NCBI GenBank assembly: GCA_025352345.1
Contig: JANXTP010000440.1
Coordinates: 1-18,413 of the forward strand
Reading direction: 5' to 3'
Source of the DNA: Burkholderiales bacterium
Lineage (GTDB): Bacteria > Pseudomonadota > Gammaproteobacteria > Burkholderiales > Burkholderiaceae_C
Length of the DNA stretch: 18,413 bases
In this document: positions 1-6,954 of the stretch, piece after piece
Layout of the letters: the number at the start of each line of letters is the position of its first letter
How positions within the stretch are numbered: position 1 is the stretch's first letter
Translations under genes and position numbers: made by a program
Notes under the pieces: generated by a model
The model's database searches: none
Told to the model about the DNA's origin: nothing
What the model saw: the letters and a program-made list of their open reading frames with translations, nothing else

Positions 1-353
1 CTACCCAGCCCCAGCACGCGCTGCAGGCCCAAGGCGCTCACGCCTTGCTTTTGATTGGTCAGGTACCAGGCCGCCGCCAGCCAAACGCGCAAAGGTGTGC
101 GGGTCTTGTCGAAGATGGTGCCGGCGGTGACCGTGCTCTGGCGCCCACAGCTGCGGCACATCAGCCGCGCTCGGTTGGAGCGGTAGGGCTCCTGCGCGAC
201 GCCGCACCCCGGGCAGACGAAACCGCTCGGCCAGCGAAGCTTCTCCAGATACCCCAGGCAAGCCTCTTCGCTGGCGAACCAGTCGAGAAACTCGTTCCAG
301 TTGCGGGGGCAGTCACGGCCCGCTTCTGGCGCTACGATGGGCTGGGTTTCCAT
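1..353 (-). CDS. IS1595-family transposase, N-terminal part
   Basis: A minus-strand frame starts at ATG 353-351 and stays open to the window edge, giving 117 residues. It begins METQPIVAPE. Residues 21-45 read EFLDWFASEE-ACLGYLEKLRWPSGF, followed by a zinc ribbon with Cys47/Cys50 (VCPGCG) and Cys66/Cys69 (MCRSCG). Then come residues matching the TAGTIFDKTRTPL and WYLTNQKQGVSALGLQR signatures of IS1595 transposases. The zinc ribbon binds DNA; the DDE-type nuclease domain expected downstream is outside the window. An in-frame TGA sits a few codons upstream of the ATG, so this is the only ATG start. The gene is partial because of the window edge, with no frameshift in the visible part. Whether the full copy is intact is unknown. 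Confidence 0.88.
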   Translation of the reverse strand, partial: METQPIVAPEAGRDCPRNWNEFLDWFASEEACLGYLEKLRWPSGFVCPGCGVAQEPYRSNRARLMCRSCGRQSTVTAGTIFDKTRTPLRVWLAAAWYLTNQKQGVSALGLQRVLGLG

Positions 354-392
354 CCAGTTATGATAGGGTCACTGGAGCTAAATGGATACCCC
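1..392 (-). mobile_element. IS1595-family insertion sequence, 5' end (partial)
   Basis: This is the left terminal part of an insertion sequence; the rest lies beyond the window edge. It carries the start of an IS1595-type transposase. Reading the minus strand, the element probably begins with GGGGTATCC at 392, followed by about 39 nt before the transposase ATG at 353. The next 8 bases outside, TTATATAA (393-400), are AT-rich and of the length IS1595 elements usually duplicate, so they may be one copy of the target duplication. The other end and other copy cannot be seen, so the boundary at 392 (or 393) is inferred. The insertion point lies 20-30 bp upstream of imuA. Confidence 0.7.
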
Positions 393-406
393 TTATATAA
401 AAACAG
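391..406 (+). promoter_or_regulatory. Remnant LexA (SOS) box of imuAB, left half lost
   Basis: CCTTATATAAAAACAG matches the LexA consensus CTGTATATAAAAACAG at 14 of 16 positions. Both mismatches fall in the left CTG half-site, exactly where the IS end abuts. The right half with CAG (404-406) is intact and is followed by TA. TATATAA here could also serve as a -10 element; the native -35 would then have been replaced by IS DNA. imuA operons are typically SOS-controlled, so this is best read as an operator broken by the insertion. Confidence 0.6.
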
Positions 407-420
407 TACATTGAGCCGCC

Positions 421-1284
421 ATGTCTACGCCTTCTTCTCTTCCACTTCCACCCCCTGCAGCCTGCACTGCGTCTGCATTCGACGCCATCCCCGAGCGTTT
501 GCGCCCGGCGCTCTGGCGTGGCGACCAGATGGAAAACGCAGTCGACCGGGCTGTGCCCACGGGCTTTGCGGCGCTCGATGCGCAACTCCCCGGCGGCGGT
601 TGGCCCCGGCGCGTGTTGACTGAGCTGCTGCTGCCGCATCCCGGCGTCGGCGAGATCCGCCTGCTCGGCCCCTGCCTGATTGCCCTGCAGCGCCAAGGCC
701 GCTTGGTGATGCTGTTCGATCCGCCGGCCAAGCTGTCAGCCCAGGCGCTCACGCAGCTCGGTGTCGATGTGGCGCAGTTGCTGGTCGTGCACACCCGCGC
801 TCGCGTCATCCCCGGCGCTGACAGCCTGTGGGCTTTCGAGCAGGCCTTGAAGAGCGGCCACGTCGGTGTGACGCTGGCCTGGCTGCCGCCCCGTTTGCGC
901 GCCGAACGGTTGCGCCGCTTGCAGCTGGCTGCGCAGGCGCACGACGGGCCGGCCTTCGTGCTGCGGGAGTGGGCGGCGCAGCAGCGCCCCACGGCGGCGC
1001 CACTGCGGCTGGCGCTGCGCGCAGGCGGCGCCGACCGCTTGCAGCTGCAACTGTTGAAGCGGCGTGGGCCGCCACTGGCATCGCTCCTCACGCTGACCTT
1101 GCCGCCGGTGCTGTCGGAGGCCTTGCGCGAGCAGGCTTGGCGGCGCCAACAAGACACGGGCCAGCCGGCACCGCAGGGCATCGAGCCACGTGGCAGTGAA
1201 TCCCATCCCGCCAGCAGCCCATCCCGTTCGAGCTGCGTCGAAGTCGTGCCGCTGCCGGCTGCCACCTTCATCAGCCTCGTCTGA
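421..1284 (+). CDS. imuA: Translesion synthesis-associated protein ImuA
   Basis: A 287-aa protein of the ImuA (SulA/RecA-related) family, a partner of ImuB in the SOS mutasome that supports damage-induced mutagenesis. Visible signatures are LWRGDQ (31-36), PTGFAALDAQLPGGGWP (46-62) and LPHPGVGEIRLLGP (71-84), the position of the RecA-like P-loop, here without a canonical GKT. The RecA-like central fold is followed by a basic, proline-rich tail of the usual kind. The ATG at 421 is the first after the damaged LexA box and gives the normal family N-terminus; no strong Shine-Dalgarno sequence precedes it. imuB follows after 19 nt, so the two are probably one transcript. Expression may be altered because an IS1595 element sits in the promoter region. 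Confidence 0.92.
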   Translation: MSTPSSLPLPPPAACTASAFDAIPERLRPALWRGDQMENAVDRAVPTGFAALDAQLPGGGWPRRVLTELLLPHPGVGEIRLLGPCLIALQRQGRLVMLFDPPAKLSAQALTQLGVDVAQLLVVHTRARVIPGADSLWAFEQALKSGHVGVTLAWLPPRLRAERLRRLQLAAQAHDGPAFVLREWAAQQRPTAAPLRLALRAGGADRLQLQLLKRRGPPLASLLTLTLPPVLSEALREQAWRRQQDTGQPAPQGIEPRGSESHPASSPSRSSCVEVVPLPAATFISLV

Positions 1285-1303
1285 TCGCAGCCAGGCGTTG
1301 CTC

Positions 1304-2893
1304 ATGCTGTGGATCGCGCTGCACCTGCCGCGCTTGTCGTTCGAATCGTGGCTGGCCGTGCTGCCGCCCGATCAGCGTGAGCAGCCTGCCGCGTTGATGG
1401 GGGCCCGCGAGGTGCTGCTGTGCAACGCCGCTGCGCAGCAGCTGGGCGTGCAGCCCGGCTTGCAGCGCGTCACCGCACTGACGCTGGCGCCGCAGTTGCT
1501 GCTCGGTCGCATCGATCCCGCACGCGACTGGCAGGCGCTCACCAGCGTGGCGCATGTGGCGCTGGCGTTCACGCCGGTGGTCTGTTGGGCGGACGTGTCC
1601 GAGCCTGCGGCCGCCCCGCACACCGTGCTGCTGCAGGTGCAGGCCAGCCTGCGTTGCTTTGGCGGGTTTGACGCGTTGCTTCAGCGCCTGCGTGCCGCTT
1701 TGCTGCTGTTGAACTGCACTGTGCAACTGGCCAGTGCACCCACGGCAAAAGGCGCGGCTGTGCTGGCGTGCTGGGCCGACAGCGCCGGTGGCGAACGGCA
1801 TGCGGCCGATCTATCACAGCTCGAAGGCCTGCTCGATGCGACACCGCTGTGGCTGATCGGCGCTGGTCGCGCGCAGTGGGACATGCTCGACAGCATGGGC
1901 CTGGGCACCTTCGGCGCTTTGCGTCGCCTGCCGCGTCAGGCCCTGTTGCGCCGCTTCGGCCCGGCCTTGCTCGATGAGATCGACACGGTGCGGGGCGCGC
2001 GCTGCGAGCCATCGCCAGCCTGGATCACCTTGCCTGAAATCTTCGAGGCGCGCATCGAATTGCAGACCTGCGCCGACACCACCGACCAGTTGCTGCACGG
2101 CGCTCAGTTGCTGATCGCGCCCTTGCTCGCCTGGGCGCGTGCGCAGCAGGCGCGTGTGCGGCGCTACACGCTGTTCATGCACCACGAGCGGCACCGCCGA
2201 CAAAGCGGCGAGATACCGGCCGCCACCGAGTTGTCCATCGCGCTGGCTGAAGCCTCGTGCGATGCGGCCCACCTGTCGTTGCTGTTGCGCGAGCGGTTGG
2301 CCCACCTGTCGCTGCCCGCCCCGACGCTGGAATTGCGGCTGCACTGCGATGACGTGGTTCGGGGCTCACCGCTCAGCGCCGAGCTGTTCACGTCGGCGCG
2401 TGGCGAGCGCGAAGGCCTGATCCGGCTGATCGAGCGCCTGCAGGCCCGTCTGGGGGCTCAGCAGGTGCAGCGCCTGCGGCCGATGGCCGACCACCGTCCC
2501 CAGTGCGATGGAGCACTCGATGCGGTGCCTGCCGATGCAGTGGCGCCGGCTGCACCCATTGCGCGACGAGGGGCGCCTGGCCGGCCTGCGACTCTGGAAG
2601 GCGAACGCTGCACCGCTCAGGCAGTGTCCGCCTCGCGCCCGGTCTGGCTGCTGGGCGAGCCGCAGCGCCTGTCCGAACGACAATCACGGCCACTGCTCGA
2701 TGGGCAGCCGCTGCAGCTGCTGTGTGGCCCGGAACGCATCGAGGCGGGCTGGTGGGATGCGCCGCTCGCCGGGCGCGATTACTTCATTGCGCAGACGCCC
2801 GATGGCGCGCTGGTGTGGCTGTACCGGGCACGCCTGCCGCTCTCGGTGGCCGAGGATGCGCAGGGCTGGTTTCTTCACGGCCGCTTCGGCTGA
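1304..2893 (+). CDS. imuB: ImuB, catalytically inactive Y-family DNA polymerase homologue
   Basis: A 529-aa Y-family polymerase-like protein. In characterised systems ImuB is not a polymerase itself but bridges ImuA, the beta clamp and DnaE2 (ImuC). The sequence fits: the N-terminus MLWIALHLPRLSFESW lacks the metal-binding aspartate of Pol IV, and the segment equivalent to SIDEAYLD reads LLQVQASLRCFGG (about 109-121), lacking the catalytic Asp-Glu pair. The little-finger end RLQARLG...VQRLRPMADHRP and the C-terminal GPERIEAGWWD and GWFLHGRF motifs are typical of ImuB. I chose ATG 1304, 19 nt after the imuA stop; the frame is open further upstream (ATG 1190), but that would overlap imuA extensively and does not match the family N-terminus. 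dnaE2 does not follow. Confidence 0.92.
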   Translation: MLWIALHLPRLSFESWLAVLPPDQREQPAALMGAREVLLCNAAAQQLGVQPGLQRVTALTLAPQLLLGRIDPARDWQALTSVAHVALAFTPVVCWADVSEPAAAPHTVLLQVQASLRCFGGFDALLQRLRAALLLLNCTVQLASAPTAKGAAVLACWADSAGGERHAADLSQLEGLLDATPLWLIGAGRAQWDMLDSMGLGTFGALRRLPRQALLRRFGPALLDEIDTVRGARCEPSPAWITLPEIFEARIELQTCADTTDQLLHGAQLLIAPLLAWARAQQARVRRYTLFMHHERHRRQSGEIPAATELSIALAEASCDAAHLSLLLRERLAHLSLPAPTLELRLHCDDVVRGSPLSAELFTSARGEREGLIRLIERLQARLGAQQVQRLRPMADHRPQCDGALDAVPADAVAPAAPIARRGAPGRPATLEGERCTAQAVSASRPVWLLGEPQRLSERQSRPLLDGQPLQLLCGPERIEAGWWDAPLAGRDYFIAQTPDGALVWLYRARLPLSVAEDAQGWFLHGRFG

Positions 2894-2944
2894 GCCTCAT
2901 CTGTTCATCCACATCAGCGACATTCATGCCTTCAGCCACCGACC

Positions 2945-3511
2945 ATGAACAAAGCCTTCACCAGGGAATCCGACGACGCCGATGACGACGAGGTCGACCC
3001 GGCCGCGCCGGCGATCCCGGCTGGCGTCAAGAACTACGTCACACCAGCCGGCTACGCCCGGCTGCGAGCCGAACTGCTGAACCTGCTCGATGGGGAGCGC
3101 CCGAAGGTGGTCGAGATCGTGTCCTGGGCGGCGAAGAACGGCGACCGCTCAGAGAACGGCGACTATCTCTATGGCAAGAAGCGGCTGCGAGAAATCGACC
3201 GCCGCATCCGCTTCCTGACCAAGCGGCTGGACATTGCCGAGGTGGTCGATCCGTCGGTGCACTTTGGTGCTGACCAGGTGTTCTTCGGTGCCACCGTGCG
3301 TTATGCCAATGCTCGCGGCGAGGAGCGCACGATCACGATCAAGGGCGTCGATGAGTCCGACAGCGCCGCCGGTGAAATCAGCTGGATTGCGCCGATGGCG
3401 CGCGCACTGCTCGGTGCCCGCGTCGGCGATGAAGTTCGTGTGCAGACACCGGCCGGGGTGGACCTGGTCGAGGTGCTGGCGGTGAGTTACCCGAGCGCTG
3501 GCGTCAGTTGA
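2945..3511 (+). CDS. greB: Transcription elongation factor GreB
   Basis: A 188-aa GreA/GreB-family factor. It enters the RNA polymerase secondary channel and stimulates cleavage of backtracked RNA. An acidic, low-complexity N-terminal extension (about 8-20) precedes the coiled coil. The tip carries the catalytic acidic residues in KNGDRSENGDYLYGKKRLRE (64-83, Asp67 and Glu70); the NGDYLYGKKRLREIDRR wording is diagnostic of GreB rather than GreA. The C-terminal FKBP-like domain includes SWIAPMARALLGARVGDEV. The start ATG 2945 is 51 nt downstream of imuB. It is convergent with spoT, with only 22 bp between the stops and no evident terminator there. The linkage to gmk-rpoZ-spoT is common in Burkholderiales. 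Confidence 0.96.
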   Translation: MNKAFTRESDDADDDEVDPAAPAIPAGVKNYVTPAGYARLRAELLNLLDGERPKVVEIVSWAAKNGDRSENGDYLYGKKRLREIDRRIRFLTKRLDIAEVVDPSVHFGADQVFFGATVRYANARGEERTITIKGVDESDSAAGEISWIAPMARALLGARVGDEVRVQTPAGVDLVEVLAVSYPSAGVS

Positions 3512-3533
3512 GCACCGAGCGTGCGCAGCAGGC

Positions 3534-5810
3534 TCAGGGCTTGATGCGGTTGATGCGCAGCACTGCGGCCGATCGTTTCAGTGTGCGCATCACCTCGGCC
3601 AGGTGCAGCCGGTCGCGCACCGCCAGCAGCAGCTTCAGCTCGGCCGTTTCCGCCGCCGCCTGATCGCCCATGTCGATGTGGGTGATGTCAGCCTCGGCAG
3701 CTGCGACGGCAGTGGCCACTTCGGCCAGCACACCCTTGCCATTTTTCAGGAGCAGCGAAACGCCGGTCTCGAATGAGCGGGTCGGCTGCTCGGCCCAGTC
3801 CACGTTCAGCCCGTCTTCACTGTCGCGCCCGAGCAAACGCTTGCCGACCGTGCAATCTGTGGTGTGGACCTGCAGCCCTTCACCGCGGCCCACGTAGCCC
3901 AGGATCGAATCGCCCGGGATCGGCCGGCAGCAGGTGGCCAGCTGGATCGATGCGCCCTCGCTGCCGTCGATCAGCACCATGCCTTGCGACGGGGTGGCCT
4001 CGTCGGCGCCATAGCGGCCCAGCGTCAGCGTCACCGCATCGGGACGCACGCCCCGTTCGGTCAGCAGGCGCGCGAGGCGTTTGGCGACGATCGAGGCGAT
4101 CTTGCGCCCGACGCCAATGTCAGTCAGCAGTTCCTCGTGGCTGCGGTTGCCGCTCCAACGCAGCAGCGCCGGCCAGACAGGTGACAGCGCGCCGGGGCCG
4201 TCGTCCTGCGGCATCGTCATGCCCTCGGCCCGCAGTGCCTGGGCCAGCATCTTGGCGCCGAGGTCCTGCGACTCTTCCTGCTCCATCGTCTTGAGGTGGT
4301 GCCTGATCTTCGAGCGCGCACGGCCCGTGCGCACGAAGTTCAGCCAGCCCGGGTTCGGCCGCGCACCAGGGGCGATGACGATGTCGACCACATCACCGCT
4401 GCGCAGCTCGGTGCGCAGCGCGACCGGCTCGCCATTCACCTTGGCGGCCACGCAGTGATCGCCGACATCGGAGTGAATCGCGTAGGCGAAATCGACTGGC
4501 GTGGCGCCGCGCGGCAAGGCGAGGATCTTCGACTTCGGCGTGAACACATACACCGCGTCGGGAAACAGATCGATCTTGACGTGTTCGAGGAACTCGCTGG
4601 CGTCGCGGGTTTCGTCCTGGATGTCGATCAGCAACTGCAGCCACATCGCGCCCAGTCGTTGCGCTTCCTGCGCGTGCTGCGGGCCGTTGCCTTTGGTCTT
4701 GTACATCCAGTGCGCGGCAATGCCTTTCTCGGCCACCGCGTGCATCGGCTCGGTGCGGATCTGGAACTCGACCGCGGTGCCCAGCGGGCTGACCAGCGTG
4801 GTGTGCAATGACTGGTAGCCGTTGGCCTTCGGGATCGCGATGTAGTCCTTGAAGCGCCCGGGCAGCGGCTTGTACAGCTGATGCAACACACCCAGCGCCA
4901 GGTAGCACTCGGGCAGCGTGGTGACGACGATGCGAAAGCCGAAGATGTCGCTGACCTGGGCAAAGCTCAGGTGCTTGGCGCGCATCTTCCCGTAGATGGA
5001 AAACAGTGTTTTTTCCCGACCGTAGACCTGCACCTTCAGCTTGGCCTGGGTGAACGATTTCTCGACATCGCGCTGGATGCGCTCGACCAGATCACGCCGG
5101 TTGCCGCGCGCCTTGAACACCGCTTTCGACAACGCGGTGTAGCGCCAGGGCCGCAGGTGTTGGAACGACAGTTCCTGCAGCTGGCGGTAGGTCTGGTTCA
5201 GCCCCAGTCGGTGGGCGATCGGCGCGTAGATGTCCAGTGTTTCGCGGGCGATGCGCACGCGCTTGTCAGCCGCCACAGACTCCATCGTGCGCATGTTGTG
5301 CAGCCGGTCAGCGAGCTTGATCAGGATCACGCGCACATCACGCGCCATCGCCAGCAGCATCTTGCGGAAGGACTCCGCCTGCGATTCCTCGCGGGTCGAG
5401 AACTGCAGCTTGTCGAGCTTGGTCAGCCCGTCGACGAGTTCGGCCGTCGGTGCGCCGAAACGCTCGATCAACTCGGCCTTGGTGATGCCGCAGTCTTCCA
5501 TCGCGTCGTGCATCAACGCGGCCATGATCGCCTGCGCGTCGAGCTTCCATTCGGCACACAGGCCAGCGACTGCAATCGGGTGCGTGATGTAGGGCTCGCC
5601 ACTCGCGCGGTATTGGCCCAGGTGCGCTTCGTCGGCGAAACGGTAGGCGTCACGGACTCGGCGAATGTCGGCCGGTTCGAGGTAATCGAGCTTGCTGGTC
5701 AGCGCGTCGAACGACGCGGCAGCGGCATCGGTGGGCACAGTCGTGGGGCCCGGTCTGCGCCGCACCGCGTTGATCGCCTCCTTGACGGTGTTGCCGATCA
5801 GATTGCCCAT
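3534..5810 (-). CDS. spoT: Bifunctional (p)ppGpp synthetase/hydrolase, SpoT/Rel type
   Basis: A 758-aa long RelA/SpoT homologue controlling the stringent response by making and degrading (p)ppGpp. The HD hydrolase domain looks intact: His77 (YITHPIAVAG), His101-Asp102 (LMHDAMED) and Asp168 (KLADRLHNMRT). The synthetase domain also looks intact, with GRFKDYIAIPKANGYQSLHT (318-337) and Glu348 in EFQIRTEPMH. A TGS domain follows (about 415-480), then a Cys-rich region with TCCRPIPGD (627-634) and a C-terminal ACT domain (about 680-750). Both activities are therefore likely, as in most SpoT proteins. The annotated ATG 5810 has AAGGAG directly touching it (spacing 0). An alternative GTG at 5765 follows another AAGGAGG; the HD domain starts well after either. 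It lies 117 bp downstream of rpoZ, past a terminator. Confidence 0.96.
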   Translation of the reverse strand: MGNLIGNTVKEAINAVRRRPGPTTVPTDAAAASFDALTSKLDYLEPADIRRVRDAYRFADEAHLGQYRASGEPYITHPIAVAGLCAEWKLDAQAIMAALMHDAMEDCGITKAELIERFGAPTAELVDGLTKLDKLQFSTREESQAESFRKMLLAMARDVRVILIKLADRLHNMRTMESVAADKRVRIARETLDIYAPIAHRLGLNQTYRQLQELSFQHLRPWRYTALSKAVFKARGNRRDLVERIQRDVEKSFTQAKLKVQVYGREKTLFSIYGKMRAKHLSFAQVSDIFGFRIVVTTLPECYLALGVLHQLYKPLPGRFKDYIAIPKANGYQSLHTTLVSPLGTAVEFQIRTEPMHAVAEKGIAAHWMYKTKGNGPQHAQEAQRLGAMWLQLLIDIQDETRDASEFLEHVKIDLFPDAVYVFTPKSKILALPRGATPVDFAYAIHSDVGDHCVAAKVNGEPVALRTELRSGDVVDIVIAPGARPNPGWLNFVRTGRARSKIRHHLKTMEQEESQDLGAKMLAQALRAEGMTMPQDDGPGALSPVWPALLRWSGNRSHEELLTDIGVGRKIASIVAKRLARLLTERGVRPDAVTLTLGRYGADEATPSQGMVLIDGSEGASIQLATCCRPIPGDSILGYVGRGEGLQVHTTDCTVGKRLLGRDSEDGLNVDWAEQPTRSFETGVSLLLKNGKGVLAEVATAVAAAEADITHIDMGDQAAAETAELKLLLAVRDRLHLAEVMRTLKRSAAVLRINRIKP

Positions 5811-5876
5811 CTCCTTAATTTATCCCGTATTGGATGGGCTCGACATCGGACTGTCATCAAGGGCAGGGTGCCGGCC

Positions 5877-5906
5877 ATGAAAAACGGCCCCACAGGGCCG
5901 TTTTTC
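5877..5906 (-). terminator. Rho-independent terminator after rpoZ
   Basis: AAAACGGCCC (5881-5890), loop CACA (5891-5894) and GGGCCGTTTT (5895-5904) form a perfect 10-bp stem with a 4-nt loop. On the minus strand it ends in TTTTT. It sits about 22 bp past the rpoZ stop and 70 bp before the spoT start. It should end or attenuate gmk-rpoZ transcription, so spoT may rely partly on its own promoter. The structure is symmetric, with five Ts on the plus strand too. Confidence 0.85.
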
Positions 5907-5927
5907 ATCGTGCGCAGAGCGGGTCGG

Positions 5928-6131
5928 TCAGACCGGCACCTTGCGCAGCATCTCGATGCCCACCTCGCCAGACGCGATTTCGCGCAAGGCGGTCACGCCG
6001 GGCTTGTTCTTGGTTTCGATCTTTGGGGCGTGGCCTTGGCTCAGCATGCGGGCGCGGTAGGTGGCCGCCAGCACCAACTGGAATCGGTTGGGAATATGAA
6101 CGAGACAATCTTCCACGGTGATGCGGGCCAT
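5928..6131 (-). CDS. rpoZ: RNA polymerase omega subunit
   Basis: A 67-aa omega subunit, the small RNA polymerase component that helps beta' fold and assemble. It opens with MARITVEDCLVHIPNRFQLV, the typical omega start, followed by LAATYRARML, the conserved helix. The C-terminal tail (EVGIEMLRKVPV) has the usual betaproteobacterial form and length. GGAG lies 6 nt upstream of the ATG. It is 42 bp downstream of gmk in the same direction and is followed by a strong terminator. The gmk-rpoZ-spoT order is conserved across proteobacteria. Confidence 0.97.
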   Translation of the reverse strand: MARITVEDCLVHIPNRFQLVLAATYRARMLSQGHAPKIETKNKPGVTALREIASGEVGIEMLRKVPV

Positions 6132-6173
6132 GCGGTGCTCCAGAGGTGTGACTTTGGCGACCTTGATCGGGAA

Positions 6174-6794
6174 TCAATCGAGGTTCAGTGCCTGAAATAC
6201 GGCGGGCTTGTTCTTCGACAACACCGCATAACGCAGTCGTTGCGAGTGAACGATGGTTTTCAGATCGAAAACCGCCGTCTCGAACACAGCGTTGATGATA
6301 ACAAAGTCGAAATGCCGGGCCTGGGCCACTTCATGCCGGGCGTTGAGCAGCCGCTGCGCGATCACGTCCGGATGATCTTCCCCGCGTCGGTTCAGGCGCT
6401 GCGCCAGCTCCTCCCAACTGGGCGGCAGGATGAACACCAGCACCGTGTCTGGGTACAGCTGCTTGATCTGCAGCGCACCTTGCCAGTCGATCTCCAGCAC
6501 CACGTCGTGGCCTTGCGAGATGCGGTTGTCGATCGCGGCGTGCGAGGTGCCGTAAAGGTTATCGTGGACTTCGGCCCATTCGATGAACTCCCCGGCGGCG
6601 ACCATGGCATGGAATTCGGGCTCGCTGACGAAGTGGTACTCGCGCCCTTCCTGCTCCTGTCCTCGGGGTGCCCGGGTGGTGTGCGACACCGACACGCCGA
6701 GGTGGGAATCCATCTCCAGCAAGGCTTTGACGAGGCTGGACTTGCCCGCGCCGCTGGGCGCTGCGACCACAAAAAGGCTGCCTGCTTGCTGCAT
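6174..6794 (-). CDS. gmk: Guanylate kinase
   Basis: A 206-aa guanylate kinase converting GMP and ATP to GDP and ADP, essential for GTP (and hence ppGpp) supply. The P-loop is APSGAGKSS (12-20). The GMP-binding segment includes SVSHTTRAPRGQEQEGREYHF and FIEWAEVHDNLYGTS. The lid region NRRGEDHPDVIAQRL and the Walker-B-like VVLEIDWQGALQIK are present. Length and motifs are normal. GGAG lies about 9 nt upstream of the ATG. The gene usually upstream of gmk in this group, yicC, is absent; a divergent prsR is found instead, with a 160-bp intergenic region that must hold promoters for both. Confidence 0.97.
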   Translation of the reverse strand: MQQAGSLFVVAAPSGAGKSSLVKALLEMDSHLGVSVSHTTRAPRGQEQEGREYHFVSEPEFHAMVAAGEFIEWAEVHDNLYGTSHAAIDNRISQGHDVVLEIDWQGALQIKQLYPDTVLVFILPPSWEELAQRLNRRGEDHPDVIAQRLLNARHEVAQARHFDFVIINAVFETAVFDLKTIVHSQRLRYAVLSKNKPAVFQALNLD

Positions 6795-6943
6795 ACGGGG
6801 TCACTCCAAGTGGCGGGCATCGGCGTCGGGTGCCGATTGCGACCTCGACAGTGGCGTGCATTGCCACATATTCATCGATAAACGCGCCAGCATCGGCGGG
6901 GTCGGGTGTGAGAATTCGGGTGGGGACACGGGGTTCTCGACGC

Positions 6944-6949
6944 TATATT
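6944..6949 (+). promoter_or_regulatory. Possible -10 element of prsR
   Basis: TATATT lies 5 nt before the prsR ATG at 6955. If used, transcription would start at or next to the start codon, implying a leaderless or near-leaderless message, which fits the absence of a Shine-Dalgarno. I see no convincing -35 hexamer at the right spacing, so this is weak. Confidence 0.25.
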
Positions 6950-6954
6950 TTCGG

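Noticed and set aside
393..1271. A 292-codon minus-strand frame opposite imuA
   Set aside because: Its composition (Ser/Arg/Cys/Ala-rich) is that of an antisense shadow, it overlaps imuA fully, and it begins with no ribosome site.
1190..1303. Upstream extension of imuB to ATG 1190
   Set aside because: It would overlap imuA by about 95 bp and adds a Ser/Pro/Arg-rich stretch unlike the ImuB N-terminus MLWIALHLPRL, which begins at 1304.
4881..6881. A 666-codon open frame on the plus strand
   Set aside because: It runs antisense across spoT, rpoZ and gmk, all of which have full family motifs. Its translation is rich in His/Gln/Arg/Val, as expected of a high-GC mirror frame, and shows no domain.
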